From Mesorhizobium sp. LSJC280B00 (GTDB lineage Bacteria; Pseudomonadota; Alphaproteobacteria; Rhizobiales; Rhizobiaceae), in assembly GCF_000502835.1 (NCBI RefSeq), contig NZ_AYVL01000023.1, positions 11,752-57,574 on the forward strand: a DNA stretch of 45,823 nt, in the 5' to 3' direction. Under the pieces are notes generated by a model. That model saw nothing but the letters and a program-made list of their open reading frames with translations. It had not been told where the DNA came from and searched no databases. Of the stretch, positions 7,352 to 15,013 are shown piece after piece (position 1 is the stretch's first letter; the number at the start of each line of letters is the position of its first letter). Both the position numbers and the translations under genes were made by a program.

Positions 7352-8171
7352 ACACGTCATCTCCCTCCACAACGGCACACCCGTGAGACTCTTCCTGCCC
7401 GATCCTGCGGAGTCCGTGGTCCCGGGAGTGGCTTGGGGCCGGTTTGAAGAAGCGTTGACCCCTGCGTTCTGGGCCGCACAGGCCTGGATGCAGGAATTGG
7501 CGGGCGGTGAGGCGTTCGGCCTTGGCGACACCCTGGCGGAGGAAGTTGCCGCCTGCCTGCTCGGTGGGTACGGTGCGCCCGCTGAAGTCGGTCTCGCGGC
7601 ATATGGGAGGGTGCGGCAAGCGATGCGTAGCACTGCCGTCGTTGACGTCGGTGCGATCGAGGCCATGCTGACGATGCCTCTGAAAGTTGGCGACAGGTTG
7701 GTCCGGTATCGCTTCGCCAGGCAAAGGTCGCGACAACTGGGAGAGTGCCTCGCGAGGATCGCCGATATCGACGAGGCCGCGCTGGACGACATCTCGCTCA
7801 GGGACGCACTGACGCGGCTGCCGGGGATCGGCCCCAAAACGGCATCTTGGGTTGTCCGGAACCGCCGGGCGAGCGACGAGGTCGCGATACTCGATATCCA
7901 CATCGTGCGGGCGTGCGTCCATATGGGAATATTCGGCGGCGGTGCGACGCCTGCGAGGGACTACGCGGGCCTCGAATCCCGTTTCATCGGGTTCTGCCGC
8001 GCTGCTGGCCTACGCGCTTCCTTGCTCGATGCACTGATGTGGCGAACCATGCGATCGATCGGCCCGTCATTCGCGGGCTTGCGGCCAGCGTCGAATCCGA
8101 GTTCAACTGGAGGACGCAGCAGGGGGAAGACAGCATGTCCGGAGGTGGCGGCTCGAGCAGGGACGATCTGA
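7347..8171 (+). CDS. OGG/endonuclease III-like helix-hairpin-helix DNA glycosylase
   Basis: Starting at MQHVISLHNG (7347) the protein has 274 residues. The HhH-GPD motif is clear: LPGIGPKTASWVVRN with catalytic Lys164, then EVAILDIHIVRACVHMGIF with Asp183. This order (GPK then LD-H at about 19 residues) is that of 8-oxoguanine glycosylase/lyases, which excise modified guanine and cut the strand by beta-elimination. OGG-like proteins are also known as accessory proteins of type IV CBASS. It is the first gene of the rightward arm and overlaps the next start by 37 bases. Its last 25 residues are low-complexity, so the natural end could lie earlier if a base has changed. Substrate unknown. Confidence 0.78.
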   Translation: MQHVISLHNGTPVRLFLPDPAESVVPGVAWGRFEEALTPAFWAAQAWMQELAGGEAFGLGDTLAEEVAACLLGGYGAPAEVGLAAYGRVRQAMRSTAVVDVGAIEAMLTMPLKVGDRLVRYRFARQRSRQLGECLARIADIDEAALDDISLRDALTRLPGIGPKTASWVVRNRRASDEVAILDIHIVRACVHMGIFGGGATPARDYAGLESRFIGFCRAAGLRASLLDALMWRTMRSIGPSFAGLRPASNPSSTGGRSRGKTACPEVAARAGTI

Positions 8172-8473
8172 GTCCGGGAATCGGAGGGGGGCCGGACACC
8201 TGCGGCCAGACCTACAACGCCCCCATCAACAGCCCCAAGCCTTCCGTGCTGGGGCCCGTGTCCATCGGTACCGTTCTCACCGTCGACGTCGTCCCCACCG
8301 GCACTACCAGCACCCTTGTCGTCCGTGACGCGATGGGACGAATCGGCGGCTCCCTGACTTTCCTGGGCTATACGCAAGTCATCAACTGCATCGTCCAACG
8401 TGGCGTGGCCTACACGGCGACGGTGCTGGCCATCGCGGGCGGCGTCTACACCGTCGAGGTGGTTCCCGTCTGA
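8135..8473 (+). CDS. Small Gly/Ser-headed protein of the QueC cluster (possible modification target)
   Basis: 112 residues. The ATG at 8135 follows AGGGGGAAGACAGC, a strong ribosome site, so this start is preferred to the long upstream frame. The N-terminus MSGGGGSSRDD is flexible; a second Gly-rich turn (GIGGGPDTCGQ, residues 15-25) follows. A compact beta-rich domain then runs from about 30 to 112: GTVLTVDVV, TLVVRDAMGRIGGSL, VINCIVQRGVAYTATVL, VYTVEVVPV. There is no signal peptide or catalytic motif. Small proteins with glycine-rich starts beside QueC-like genes occur in other genomes (recollection). Its position between the glycosylase and the kinase/QueC genes suggests a carrier, substrate or effector whose N-terminus is modified (inference). 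Confidence 0.7.
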   Translation: MSGGGGSSRDDLSPGIGGGPDTCGQTYNAPINSPKPSVLGPVSIGTVLTVDVVPTGTTSTLVVRDAMGRIGGSLTFLGYTQVINCIVQRGVAYTATVLAIAGGVYTVEVVPV

Positions 8474-9675
8474 TGCGCAGCCTTTCGGTGGTCGGCGGCA
8501 TCTACCGCGAGCGCTGCCTGCAACCGACCTGGGATGCCGTCCTCGGGTCCGCCGGTCGCGCCGCCCAGGCACTCGGCACCGTCAAGGCTTCGCGGAAGCG
8601 GTTGCACGCTTACATGGGCGATCGGGCGCGGAGCGAAGTCGAACTCCTCGCCGAGCTCGCCGACTTCGAGTTGGTACCCACGGACCTGCCTTTCCTGGTG
8701 TTGTTTGACTACGCACATACGCTTGGCGACCCTGTCATATCGCCGCCGATCGGCTTGATGGGCCAGCGACCGCCGCTCGCCGTCAAAGACGACGTCGTGC
8801 TCCGCTACGGCATGCTCGAGGGCGATGCCGTCGTCGCCGCCAACATCGCGGTTTACGATCCACAATCCGCTTTCGGCGCTGCCGCGTTCACTGCCAACGG
8901 CTCGTCGGCCAAGAGGCTTGCAGTGGTGCTCAACAGGCTCGAGATGCGCTCGATCACGGGCGAGGAAGATCCTCGCGCCGGCGCCGACTGGCTGTTCCGG
9001 AACGACGGCGCCGAGGTGGTCGTGCTAAAGATGGGTGCCTTGGGCGCACGGGTAATCACGCCGGATGGGGCGTGGGAAATCCCCCTCTATCGATCGGAGC
9101 GCGTTTGGAAATTGGGATCCGGCGACGTCTTCTCCGCAACGTTCGCTGCAATGTGGGCCCTGGAGGACATGGCGCCCGATGACGCGGCGGACATCGCGTC
9201 GCGGGCGACCGCGTGGTACTGCGGCCACCGCGCCCTTCCCACCCCGGACGCCGCCACGCTTGCCACGATGCCGTTCGAGCAGGTGCGCCCGGGTACGGGC
9301 CGCATATACTTGGCGGCGCCGTTCTTCGACCTCGGGCAGCGCTGGCTGGTGGAGGAGGGCAGGCGTGCCCTGCTGCAAGCAGGTGCCCAGGTATTCTCGC
9401 CCATCCACGAGGTCGGACCCGGCGCGGCCGAGGTCGTCGCTCTGGCGGATCTCGCCGGCATCGAGGACTGCGACGTGCTCCTGGCGATCATCAACGGGAT
9501 GGACCCCGGGACCGTCTTTGAGGCGGGCTACGCCATCCGCAAGGGCATACCGGTCGTCGCGCTGGCCGAGAATTCGCGGGAGGAGGATCTCAAGATGTTC
9601 GTAGGCTCCGGAGCGACGGTGACCAACGACTTCGCGACCGCCATCTACCAGGCTGTCTGGAGACTGCCGCGATGA
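8473..9675 (+). CDS. PfkB-family kinase fused to nucleoside 2-deoxyribosyltransferase
   Basis: 400 residues in two domains. Residues 1-270 form a PfkB/ribokinase-like fold: the end has WLFRNDGAEVVVLKMGALGA and the anion-hole/catalytic motif KLGSGDVFSATFAA (216-219, catalytic Asp219). Residues 276-400 are a nucleoside 2-deoxyribosyltransferase: RIYLAAPFFDLGQRWLVEEG, then DCDVLLAIINGMDPGTVFEAGYA with the nucleophile Glu350. The pair could exchange a base on a deoxynucleoside and phosphorylate the product, in effect salvaging or building an unusual nucleotide. The start overlaps the previous stop (TGATG) and the end overlaps QueC (ATGA), so translation is coupled. The N-terminal substrate region is shorter than in typical PfkB kinases, so the sugar or nucleoside specificity is open. 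Confidence 0.85.
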   Translation: MRSLSVVGGIYRERCLQPTWDAVLGSAGRAAQALGTVKASRKRLHAYMGDRARSEVELLAELADFELVPTDLPFLVLFDYAHTLGDPVISPPIGLMGQRPPLAVKDDVVLRYGMLEGDAVVAANIAVYDPQSAFGAAAFTANGSSAKRLAVVLNRLEMRSITGEEDPRAGADWLFRNDGAEVVVLKMGALGARVITPDGAWEIPLYRSERVWKLGSGDVFSATFAAMWALEDMAPDDAADIASRATAWYCGHRALPTPDAATLATMPFEQVRPGTGRIYLAAPFFDLGQRWLVEEGRRALLQAGAQVFSPIHEVGPGAAEVVALADLAGIEDCDVLLAIINGMDPGTVFEAGYAIRKGIPVVALAENSREEDLKMFVGSGATVTNDFATAIYQAVWRLPR

Positions 9676-10268
9676 CTACCGCCTTGCTCCTGTCGGGCGG
9701 GATGGACTCTGTGAGCATCGCATGGTGGCTTCGGCCCGACGTCGCATTGACCATCGACTACGGCCAGAAGCCGGCCGAAGCCGAGATCGACGCCGCCGGC
9801 CACGTGGCCCAACTGCTCGGCATCTCGCACGAGGTGATCCGGGTCGACTGCTCATCCCTGGGTTCTGGCGACATGGCCGGTACCGCGCCCGACGCCGCGG
9901 CGCCAGTGTCGGAATGGTGGCCCTTCCGGAACCAACTGCTCGTCACGCTGGCCGGAATGGCGGCGGTGCGCCGTGACGTGTCGCGGCTGCTGATAGGCGC
10001 TCTGGCCACCGATGGCGCCCACGCCGACGGTCGGCCGGAGTTCGTGGAGCGGGCATCGCGGCTCATGGCCATGCAGGAGGGCGGGATAGTCGTCGAGGCG
10101 CCCGCCATCGAACTCGATGCGGTTGAGCTGGTGCGTCGATCGGGAATCGATCAGGGCACGCTTGCCTGGGCGCATTCCTGTCATACCGGCAACTACGCTT
10201 GCGGCAGGTGCCGCGGCTGCACCAAGCACTTCAACACATGGCAGGCCCTTGGCTGGACTCCTCACTGA
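9672..10268 (+). CDS. QueC-like 7-cyano-7-deazaguanine synthase paralogue
   Basis: 198 residues. The PP-loop SGGMDS (8-13) binds ATP and four cysteines in SCHTGNYACGRCRGC (170, 177, 180, 183) bind zinc, both as in QueC, which turns carboxy-deazaguanine into preQ0. No QueD, QueE or FolE is nearby, so it must use a precursor made elsewhere. It is likely a specialised copy rather than the housekeeping enzyme. QueC-like proteins are accessory proteins of type IV CBASS and, to my recollection, have been linked to attachment of a deazaguanine to a protein N-terminus. A Gly-rich N-terminus is encoded two genes upstream. Confidence 0.82.
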   Translation: MTTALLLSGGMDSVSIAWWLRPDVALTIDYGQKPAEAEIDAAGHVAQLLGISHEVIRVDCSSLGSGDMAGTAPDAAAPVSEWWPFRNQLLVTLAGMAAVRRDVSRLLIGALATDGAHADGRPEFVERASRLMAMQEGGIVVEAPAIELDAVELVRRSGIDQGTLAWAHSCHTGNYACGRCRGCTKHFNTWQALGWTPH

Positions 10269-10929
10269 CGAACCCCACCCTCGAACGCCAGCAGGGAAAT
10301 GGGTTGCGTGGCTCCCGCCCGACTGCACCCTATCGGTGCTGGACCCGCCGCAGCCAACGCATGAGCACGCCTTCCAGGAAACGCTGCAGGCCCGCCGATC
10401 AAGCGTCGGGGGTGATATTGCTTGGTCGGATATCGAGGCGGTGCTCTGGCATTCGGCCAGAACGGTCACGAACGGCGGCGTCGGGCGCGCCGGGATCGAG
10501 ATTGAGCGGCGGCCAGCGCCGGCGGCGGGCGGGCTTCACTGCATCCATATAGTCTGCCAGATGTGCGCAAACGATGGGCAGCCGAGGCTATACTTGCCCA
10601 GGCATGGGTTCGCTGAGCTCAACCACCGCGCTGGCTCGGCTGCATTAAATCGGGCGGAGGTGGTCCAGCTGCTTCCGGGGGCCGCAGGCTGCACGCTTCG
10701 GTTCGTGGCCGACATGGACAAGGTCTCAGCGGCGTACAACAATCCGGAGAGCTTGGTGTGGCGCGATTCCGGAGCCCTGGCGGCCACAATAGGTCTCGTG
10801 GCCGAATGGCTCGGCCTTTCTGCAACCATGCTGGGTATTGCGGGTGGAGAATACATGCGGTCGATCGGATTTCCCGGCGAACGCTTCCTCGCCGTGGGCG
10901 GTATCCAAATTTCGTCCAGGTCTCGCTAG
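10249..10929 (+). CDS. SagB/nitroreductase-like protein, last gene of the cluster
   Basis: The frame continues past the QueC stop; a TTG at 10249 gives about 226 residues and a 20-base overlap. GTG starts further in are possible. Features of the SagB-type (McbC-like) FMN dehydrogenase group: an early FQETLQARRSS, then IEAVLWHSARTV, ERRPAPAAGGLHCIHI (usual form R.SPSAGALHP) and VWRDSGALAATIGLVAEWLG. Relatives oxidise azoline rings in peptides or act as nitroreductases. Some FMN-contact residues of the family (Ser/Gly in SPSAGA) are changed. It probably acts on the same substrate as the QueC-like enzyme or on the small Gly-rich protein (inference). Confidence 0.62.
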   Translation: MAGLLTDEPHPRTPAGKWVAWLPPDCTLSVLDPPQPTHEHAFQETLQARRSSVGGDIAWSDIEAVLWHSARTVTNGGVGRAGIEIERRPAPAAGGLHCIHIVCQMCANDGQPRLYLPRHGFAELNHRAGSAALNRAEVVQLLPGAAGCTLRFVADMDKVSAAYNNPESLVWRDSGALAATIGLVAEWLGLSATMLGIAGGEYMRSIGFPGERFLAVGGIQISSRSR

Positions 10930-11374
10930 CCAGTAAATGCAGCATTAGCAGGCGGCGAATCGCGCTCGTTCGCTGTTTCACTTTGAGAATCCCGTTGGCT
11001 TCCAGCTCCCTCTCAAGTTCAGGCAGTGCCTACTCCGGTCTCGCCAGGGCCAGAAGCTGGCGGGCCAAGTAAGGGCGACGTGGTCAATCTTGCCCAATTC
11101 AGAGTAGGTATCGTCCAAGTCCGTTACCGTCCGAATTGGACGTCGTGCCAAGGGCTGGCGGATGTCCGCTTTTGGGAGCCGGTCGACGACACCGGAGCGG
11201 CTGCAATTGGGCGCAAAGCCGCCGTTCACCTCTCTTCAAGTCAACGCTCCGGCCGGCAAAAACCGTCGAGGCCTCCAACAAGGTGAAATCGGTAATTCAC
11301 AGTGACGCGCAACCAGGGTGATGAAGGTATGCCACAACTCACCGAGCCTGATTGGCGAACCATCGTTAGCCGTC
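10930..11374. other. Intergenic region between the QueC cluster and the TerY-P triad
   Basis: About 445 bases separating two convergent operons. Short frames exist on both strands but none has a recognisable domain or ribosome site. No clear hairpin followed by a T-run could be identified by eye. Confidence 0.4.
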
Positions 11375-13300
11375 TCAACCTGAAATCGCGGCAACGTTTG
11401 CCGACGACTGATCCAATACCAATCGCAATCGCTCCATTTCCGGGCGACTGTGTTCACGGGCGGCAAGAATCTGGGCTCTTGTCTGCTTGAGTTGCTCAAG
11501 ACCGAGAACCAAGGCGCCCTGCAGCCGCTTGCGGTCGCCGAGAATGTCCTGGTCGATCTGCGCGATATCGCGTGGATCGATCGCTCGGGAGGGGTCGAAG
11601 ACGAAGCGGGCTTCGACGGACTTTCGCCAATTCAACAACTTCTGCGCGGTTTTGGGTCCGAATCCAGGCACGCTGTAAAGCTTGTTTCTCTCGACATCGA
11701 GCGCTGTTTCGATGCCATACGACTCCAGGACCTGTTTCTTGCCCGGTCCGATGCTCTCGATCTTTGCCGATGAGATTTCAAAGTTGTCCAGGAACCGGTG
11801 CAGTTGCGCCTGACGGCGGTTGCGCTCGAGCTCCGAGATCCTGGCTACCCGTTTGGAAGGCAAGATGTCCCATTCGCGCCTGAGCCCGGCGAGCACCGTT
11901 TTTTGCCTGTCGAAAGCGTCCGGCCCGGCCCTCTGCATCCACGTGGTTTGCGCGTTTTTCCACTGGGTGGCGGCCTCGGCGGCGACGCGCCGGTATTCCG
12001 CAGCCTCACTGTCCCTGTTCAAGAAACCTCTCAACCCCAGAAAGACCCCCAAGGCGATGCCCAGCACCCAGATCTGCGCCATCATCAAGCCAGCGACGCC
12101 AACCACTGCGGCCGCTATTCCGGCCCGGAAGTTGGTGCGGCGCGCGTGCCCCTTGAGCTTCAAGGCGTTGGGATCTGGTGTCACATTCGTTTCGGGGACG
12201 GTCGGCACCGGCCCGGGATGTGGGATGGCGTCCACCTGCCGCTGGAATCCGGCGATATCGAAAAGCGTCGCCCCGCCGGCGGGAACAACGGTGGAGAAGA
12301 GCGGGACGCCCGTAGCGCCTTCCATTTTGCACCAAGGGCACGGCGATGAGCCAAGTGACCAGTGGCTGGAATTGGCGGAGCACTGCTTGAGGTTAGCTTC
12401 AAGTTCGGCCAAGGCAGCCACCCAGTCCCGGGCCACGGGCCTGCCAGCCGACGTTCCCCTTTGCGAGAAGGCATCCTCAAACATCTTTGCAAGTCGTGGG
12501 CCGACGATGGCGAGTTCGGGGGAACTCGGAGGCCTCGCCATTCCGACCGCGGGGGCGTTCGCCCCGTAGGGAAAGCGGTACTCCTCGATCGCCTTCGAGA
12601 TCGGCATGTCGCCGGTTCCCGCGTAGCGGCCGGCAAAGGGGTGTTTTCCCATGAACAGCAACAGGAACACCATCACGGCCAAACCGAAATTGTCGTGATT
12701 GGGCGTCCTCACGATGCCCGAAAACGATCTGCTCTGCAGCTCCGGCGGTGTGAAGGTCTCGATGCCCACCTCGCAAAGATATTGCTGGCCCAGATAGGAG
12801 ACCTGGAAGCTGTCGCAGTCGATCAGGCGCACGGTAGCGTCCTGCGCAACCAGCACACCGCCGTGGTTCACATCGCCGATGACGCAGGCGTTGTCATGAA
12901 CGGCCGCAAATGCTCTCGCGGTGTTTGCCGCCACACGGGTCAGAAATCGCCAATCAACCCGCTGAAAGTCGGTTCTGCGGCTTTTGGGGCTGTAGAGCTG
13001 ATGGATGCTCTTGCGACCGCTGATCTTCGGCATGATCAGCCCGATGGGCTTGCTATCCTTGGAGCAGACCAGCCCCGTCGGCCAGGCCGTCAGCTTTTCG
13101 AGTGAACCGGTCTTGATCTTGCCCATCGCACGGATCTTGTCGATCCTCTGCTGCTCGAGGGGCCGGTGGTAGATCTTGGCGACATGGTTCTTGTGTGCAG
13201 CCAAGTCGTAGACGGCGCCCTCGCCGCCCTGGCCGACGATCTCGCCAAGTTTGAGGGCTTCCCCTCGCAGGGTGAACACCTCGCGGACCTTGGCATTCAT
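11375..13300 (-). CDS. TerY-P triad protein kinase with helix-hairpin-helix tail
   Basis: 641 residues. The kinase domain has the Gly loop GQGGEGAVYDL (23-32), Lys42 in VAKIYH, a catalytic-loop-like IGDVNHGGVLV and LIDCDSF in place of DFG. A Cys-rich patch SPCPWCKMEG follows. Two hydrophobic segments (TNFRAGIAAAVVGVAGLMMA, then IWVLGIALGVFLGL) anchor it in the membrane. Next come a coiled coil and two helix-hairpin-helix units: IESIGPGKKQVLESYGI and LYSVPGFGPKTAQKLL. VWA, PP2C and kinase-HhH genes together form the TerY-P triad of tellurite-resistance/stress-type systems. The start overlaps the phosphatase stop (ATGA), so the three genes are translationally coupled. The HhH tail suggests nucleic-acid contact. 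Targets unknown. Confidence 0.85.
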   Translation of the reverse strand: MNAKVREVFTLRGEALKLGEIVGQGGEGAVYDLAAHKNHVAKIYHRPLEQQRIDKIRAMGKIKTGSLEKLTAWPTGLVCSKDSKPIGLIMPKISGRKSIHQLYSPKSRRTDFQRVDWRFLTRVAANTARAFAAVHDNACVIGDVNHGGVLVAQDATVRLIDCDSFQVSYLGQQYLCEVGIETFTPPELQSRSFSGIVRTPNHDNFGLAVMVFLLLFMGKHPFAGRYAGTGDMPISKAIEEYRFPYGANAPAVGMARPPSSPELAIVGPRLAKMFEDAFSQRGTSAGRPVARDWVAALAELEANLKQCSANSSHWSLGSSPCPWCKMEGATGVPLFSTVVPAGGATLFDIAGFQRQVDAIPHPGPVPTVPETNVTPDPNALKLKGHARRTNFRAGIAAAVVGVAGLMMAQIWVLGIALGVFLGLRGFLNRDSEAAEYRRVAAEAATQWKNAQTTWMQRAGPDAFDRQKTVLAGLRREWDILPSKRVARISELERNRRQAQLHRFLDNFEISSAKIESIGPGKKQVLESYGIETALDVERNKLYSVPGFGPKTAQKLLNWRKSVEARFVFDPSRAIDPRDIAQIDQDILGDRKRLQGALVLGLEQLKQTRAQILAAREHSRPEMERLRLVLDQSSANVAAISG

Positions 13301-14094
13301 TTTGCGGCCACCCTCGGTTCAGCTGGCGATCTCGTGGCCAGGATCAGCGACTTGTCATCATCGGTCCTCTCGCAGATCTGCGGCGAAAGCAGATAGGCCT
13401 TCAGCCCATCCGACAGCGTAGAGTCCTCGCCCGCCACCGCCGATCGTCTCACGGCCGGGAACATCGTATCGAAGAAGGGCTGATGGACGCTGCGCGAAGC
13501 CTGGTGCAGGACGAGGTTCTCGATACCGTCGGAGAAGAGCGCGACTTCGTCAATGCGCCGCGGCGCGAACTCGAATTCGAGGACATCCGCGACATTTGAT
13601 GACGTGGCGAAGTTGGTCGTGTTGGCAAACTCGCCGTGCTGCGGCCAGAACACGTAGGACCATCCGTCTTCACTGCCGTGCGAAACGACCATTGCGCCGT
13701 CACCGACCTGAAAGAACACCGTGCTTGTGGGGCCGAGGATGGCAACAAGCAGCGTGCATGCATAATCGCGCACCTCGTGCCCGAGTGCGCGCGCATGAGC
13801 AGCGATGCGCTCGGCAATTTCGGTCACCCAGCCCAACGCTTTTGGCCGGTCGATCTGATCGAGCGCACCGTTCTCCGCGAAGTGCACGAAAATGAGCTCC
13901 AGCAGGTTCTGCCCGGCTAGCCAAGACCCAACCTCCGAGTGCGCCGCACTGCCAGCGCCGTCGCAGACAGCGGCCGCGAGGATTGGACCTTCCCTGCTCT
14001 CGATCAGGGCATGGACCGAATTATCCTGACAGGGCTTGCCGGCCGTGACATGCGAAGTGCCGATGGCGCTAGCCGACGCTATGCGCCAAGACAT
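13297..14094 (-). CDS. PP2C-family Ser/Thr phosphatase of the TerY-P triad
   Basis: About 265 residues. PP2C marks in order: GTSHVTAGKPCQDN near the start, AAVCDGAGSAAHSEVGSWLA (metal-binding Asp and Gly), GDGAMVV, VALFSDGIENL and the closing DDDKSLIL. The ATG at 14094 overlaps the VWA stop (TGATG); a GTG at 14097 is an alternative. It should reverse phosphorylation by the kinase encoded immediately downstream. The compact version of the domain, without signal or membrane segments, fits a cytosolic enzyme. Confidence 0.85.
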   Translation of the reverse strand: MSWRIASASAIGTSHVTAGKPCQDNSVHALIESREGPILAAAVCDGAGSAAHSEVGSWLAGQNLLELIFVHFAENGALDQIDRPKALGWVTEIAERIAAHARALGHEVRDYACTLLVAILGPTSTVFFQVGDGAMVVSHGSEDGWSYVFWPQHGEFANTTNFATSSNVADVLEFEFAPRRIDEVALFSDGIENLVLHQASRSVHQPFFDTMFPAVRRSAVAGEDSTLSDGLKAYLLSPQICERTDDDKSLILATRSPAEPRVAAK

Positions 14095-14762
14095 CACACC
14101 TCAGCCCAGCCTGCGGGGGACTGGAGGGCCACGGTCTGTCCGACCTGCGACTGAGAGACGCCCGACAGCGATGCGGACAGCCATGAGAACAGCTCGCGGA
14201 ATTTGAGGCCACTTAGCTTCAGCGGCTGGCGTGTGGAGAGCTTGGCGAGGATGTCCATGTTGGCACCCTCGACGCCAACGGCGAAGAACGAAAACGCCTT
14301 TGCCGCCTCGCCGGATTTGACCGCGTTTTCGGCAGCGACGATGCTGTCCGTGGGCGCGCCGTCCGTCATCAGAAACACCCAGGGCCGGTAATAGGAGATG
14401 CCGTTCGCGCGGTACTCATCTTTGCGACGTCGCAACATCTCGAGGCCCTGCTCGATCGCCGCACCCATTGGGGTGTCGCCGCTGGTCGCTAGCGTACTAG
14501 GCGTAAACAGGTCAGCGGTCTGAAACGGCGCGACGATGTTGACCGGTCCGAAGGTGACGATGGCGACCTCGACACGTTTCATCGCCAGGCTGTCGGCCGC
14601 GAGCTCGTCCTTGAAAGCGACAAGGCCTTGGTTCAGCGCGTCGATCGGCGCTCCGCTCATGGAATAGGAGGTGTCGAGCAGAAGGAGGCACGGGCACCGA
14701 GGTTCGGGGTTATCCGCGAACTCTGCCGCCCCAAACGGTATCTGATCAAATTGGTTGGACAT
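14094..14762 (-). CDS. TerY-like von Willebrand factor A domain protein
   Basis: Starting at MSNQFDQIPF (14762), which follows AAGGCGAGTAAA, gives 222 residues. The MIDAS motif is DTSYSMSG (30-37), with the later Thr in TSGDTPMGAA and Asp in VFLMTDGAPTDS. This is the TerY type of VWA domain. In such triads it is thought to act as a metal-dependent scaffold or phosphopeptide-linked adaptor for the kinase and phosphatase. It is the first gene of the leftward triad. No Ter channel genes (terC, terD) are visible in this window. Confidence 0.85.
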   Translation of the reverse strand: MSNQFDQIPFGAAEFADNPEPRCPCLLLLDTSYSMSGAPIDALNQGLVAFKDELAADSLAMKRVEVAIVTFGPVNIVAPFQTADLFTPSTLATSGDTPMGAAIEQGLEMLRRRKDEYRANGISYYRPWVFLMTDGAPTDSIVAAENAVKSGEAAKAFSFFAVGVEGANMDILAKLSTRQPLKLSGLKFRELFSWLSASLSGVSQSQVGQTVALQSPAGWAEV

Positions 14763-14957
14763 TTTACTCGCCTTTTTCGCCGAAATATCGCTTCCCGCAA
14801 GCCCGGGTCTCCCGGCACTCGGCAGGTAGCGTCCAAAAATTATTGAAACCGGAATTGCAAAGCGCGTCGATGCGCTTGCCCGCCCCAATTTTCAATCCCC
14901 TCCCTATCTACAGATGCTCGGTTTCTGCTGTCAATTGACTTGAGATTTAGCCACCCA

Positions 14958-14974
14958 AAAGTCGATTCGACTTT
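14958..14974. promoter_or_regulatory. Palindrome between the TerY-P operon and the SH3 gene
   Basis: AAAGTCGA and TCGACTTT face each other around one central T, a perfect 8-base-arm palindrome. It sits in the divergent region between 14762 and 15014, about 40 bases before the SH3 gene start. It could be an operator for one or both sides. No partner regulator is identified. Confidence 0.35.
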
Positions 14975-15013
14975 CGCGGACTGCTCTGTTTTGTATTGTG
15001 CAGGGAGGGTGAA

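Noticed and set aside
9672..10268. Housekeeping queuosine gene queC
   Set aside because: No queD, queE or queF nearby and it is coupled to kinase-NDT and SagB-like genes, so a specialised role is more likely.
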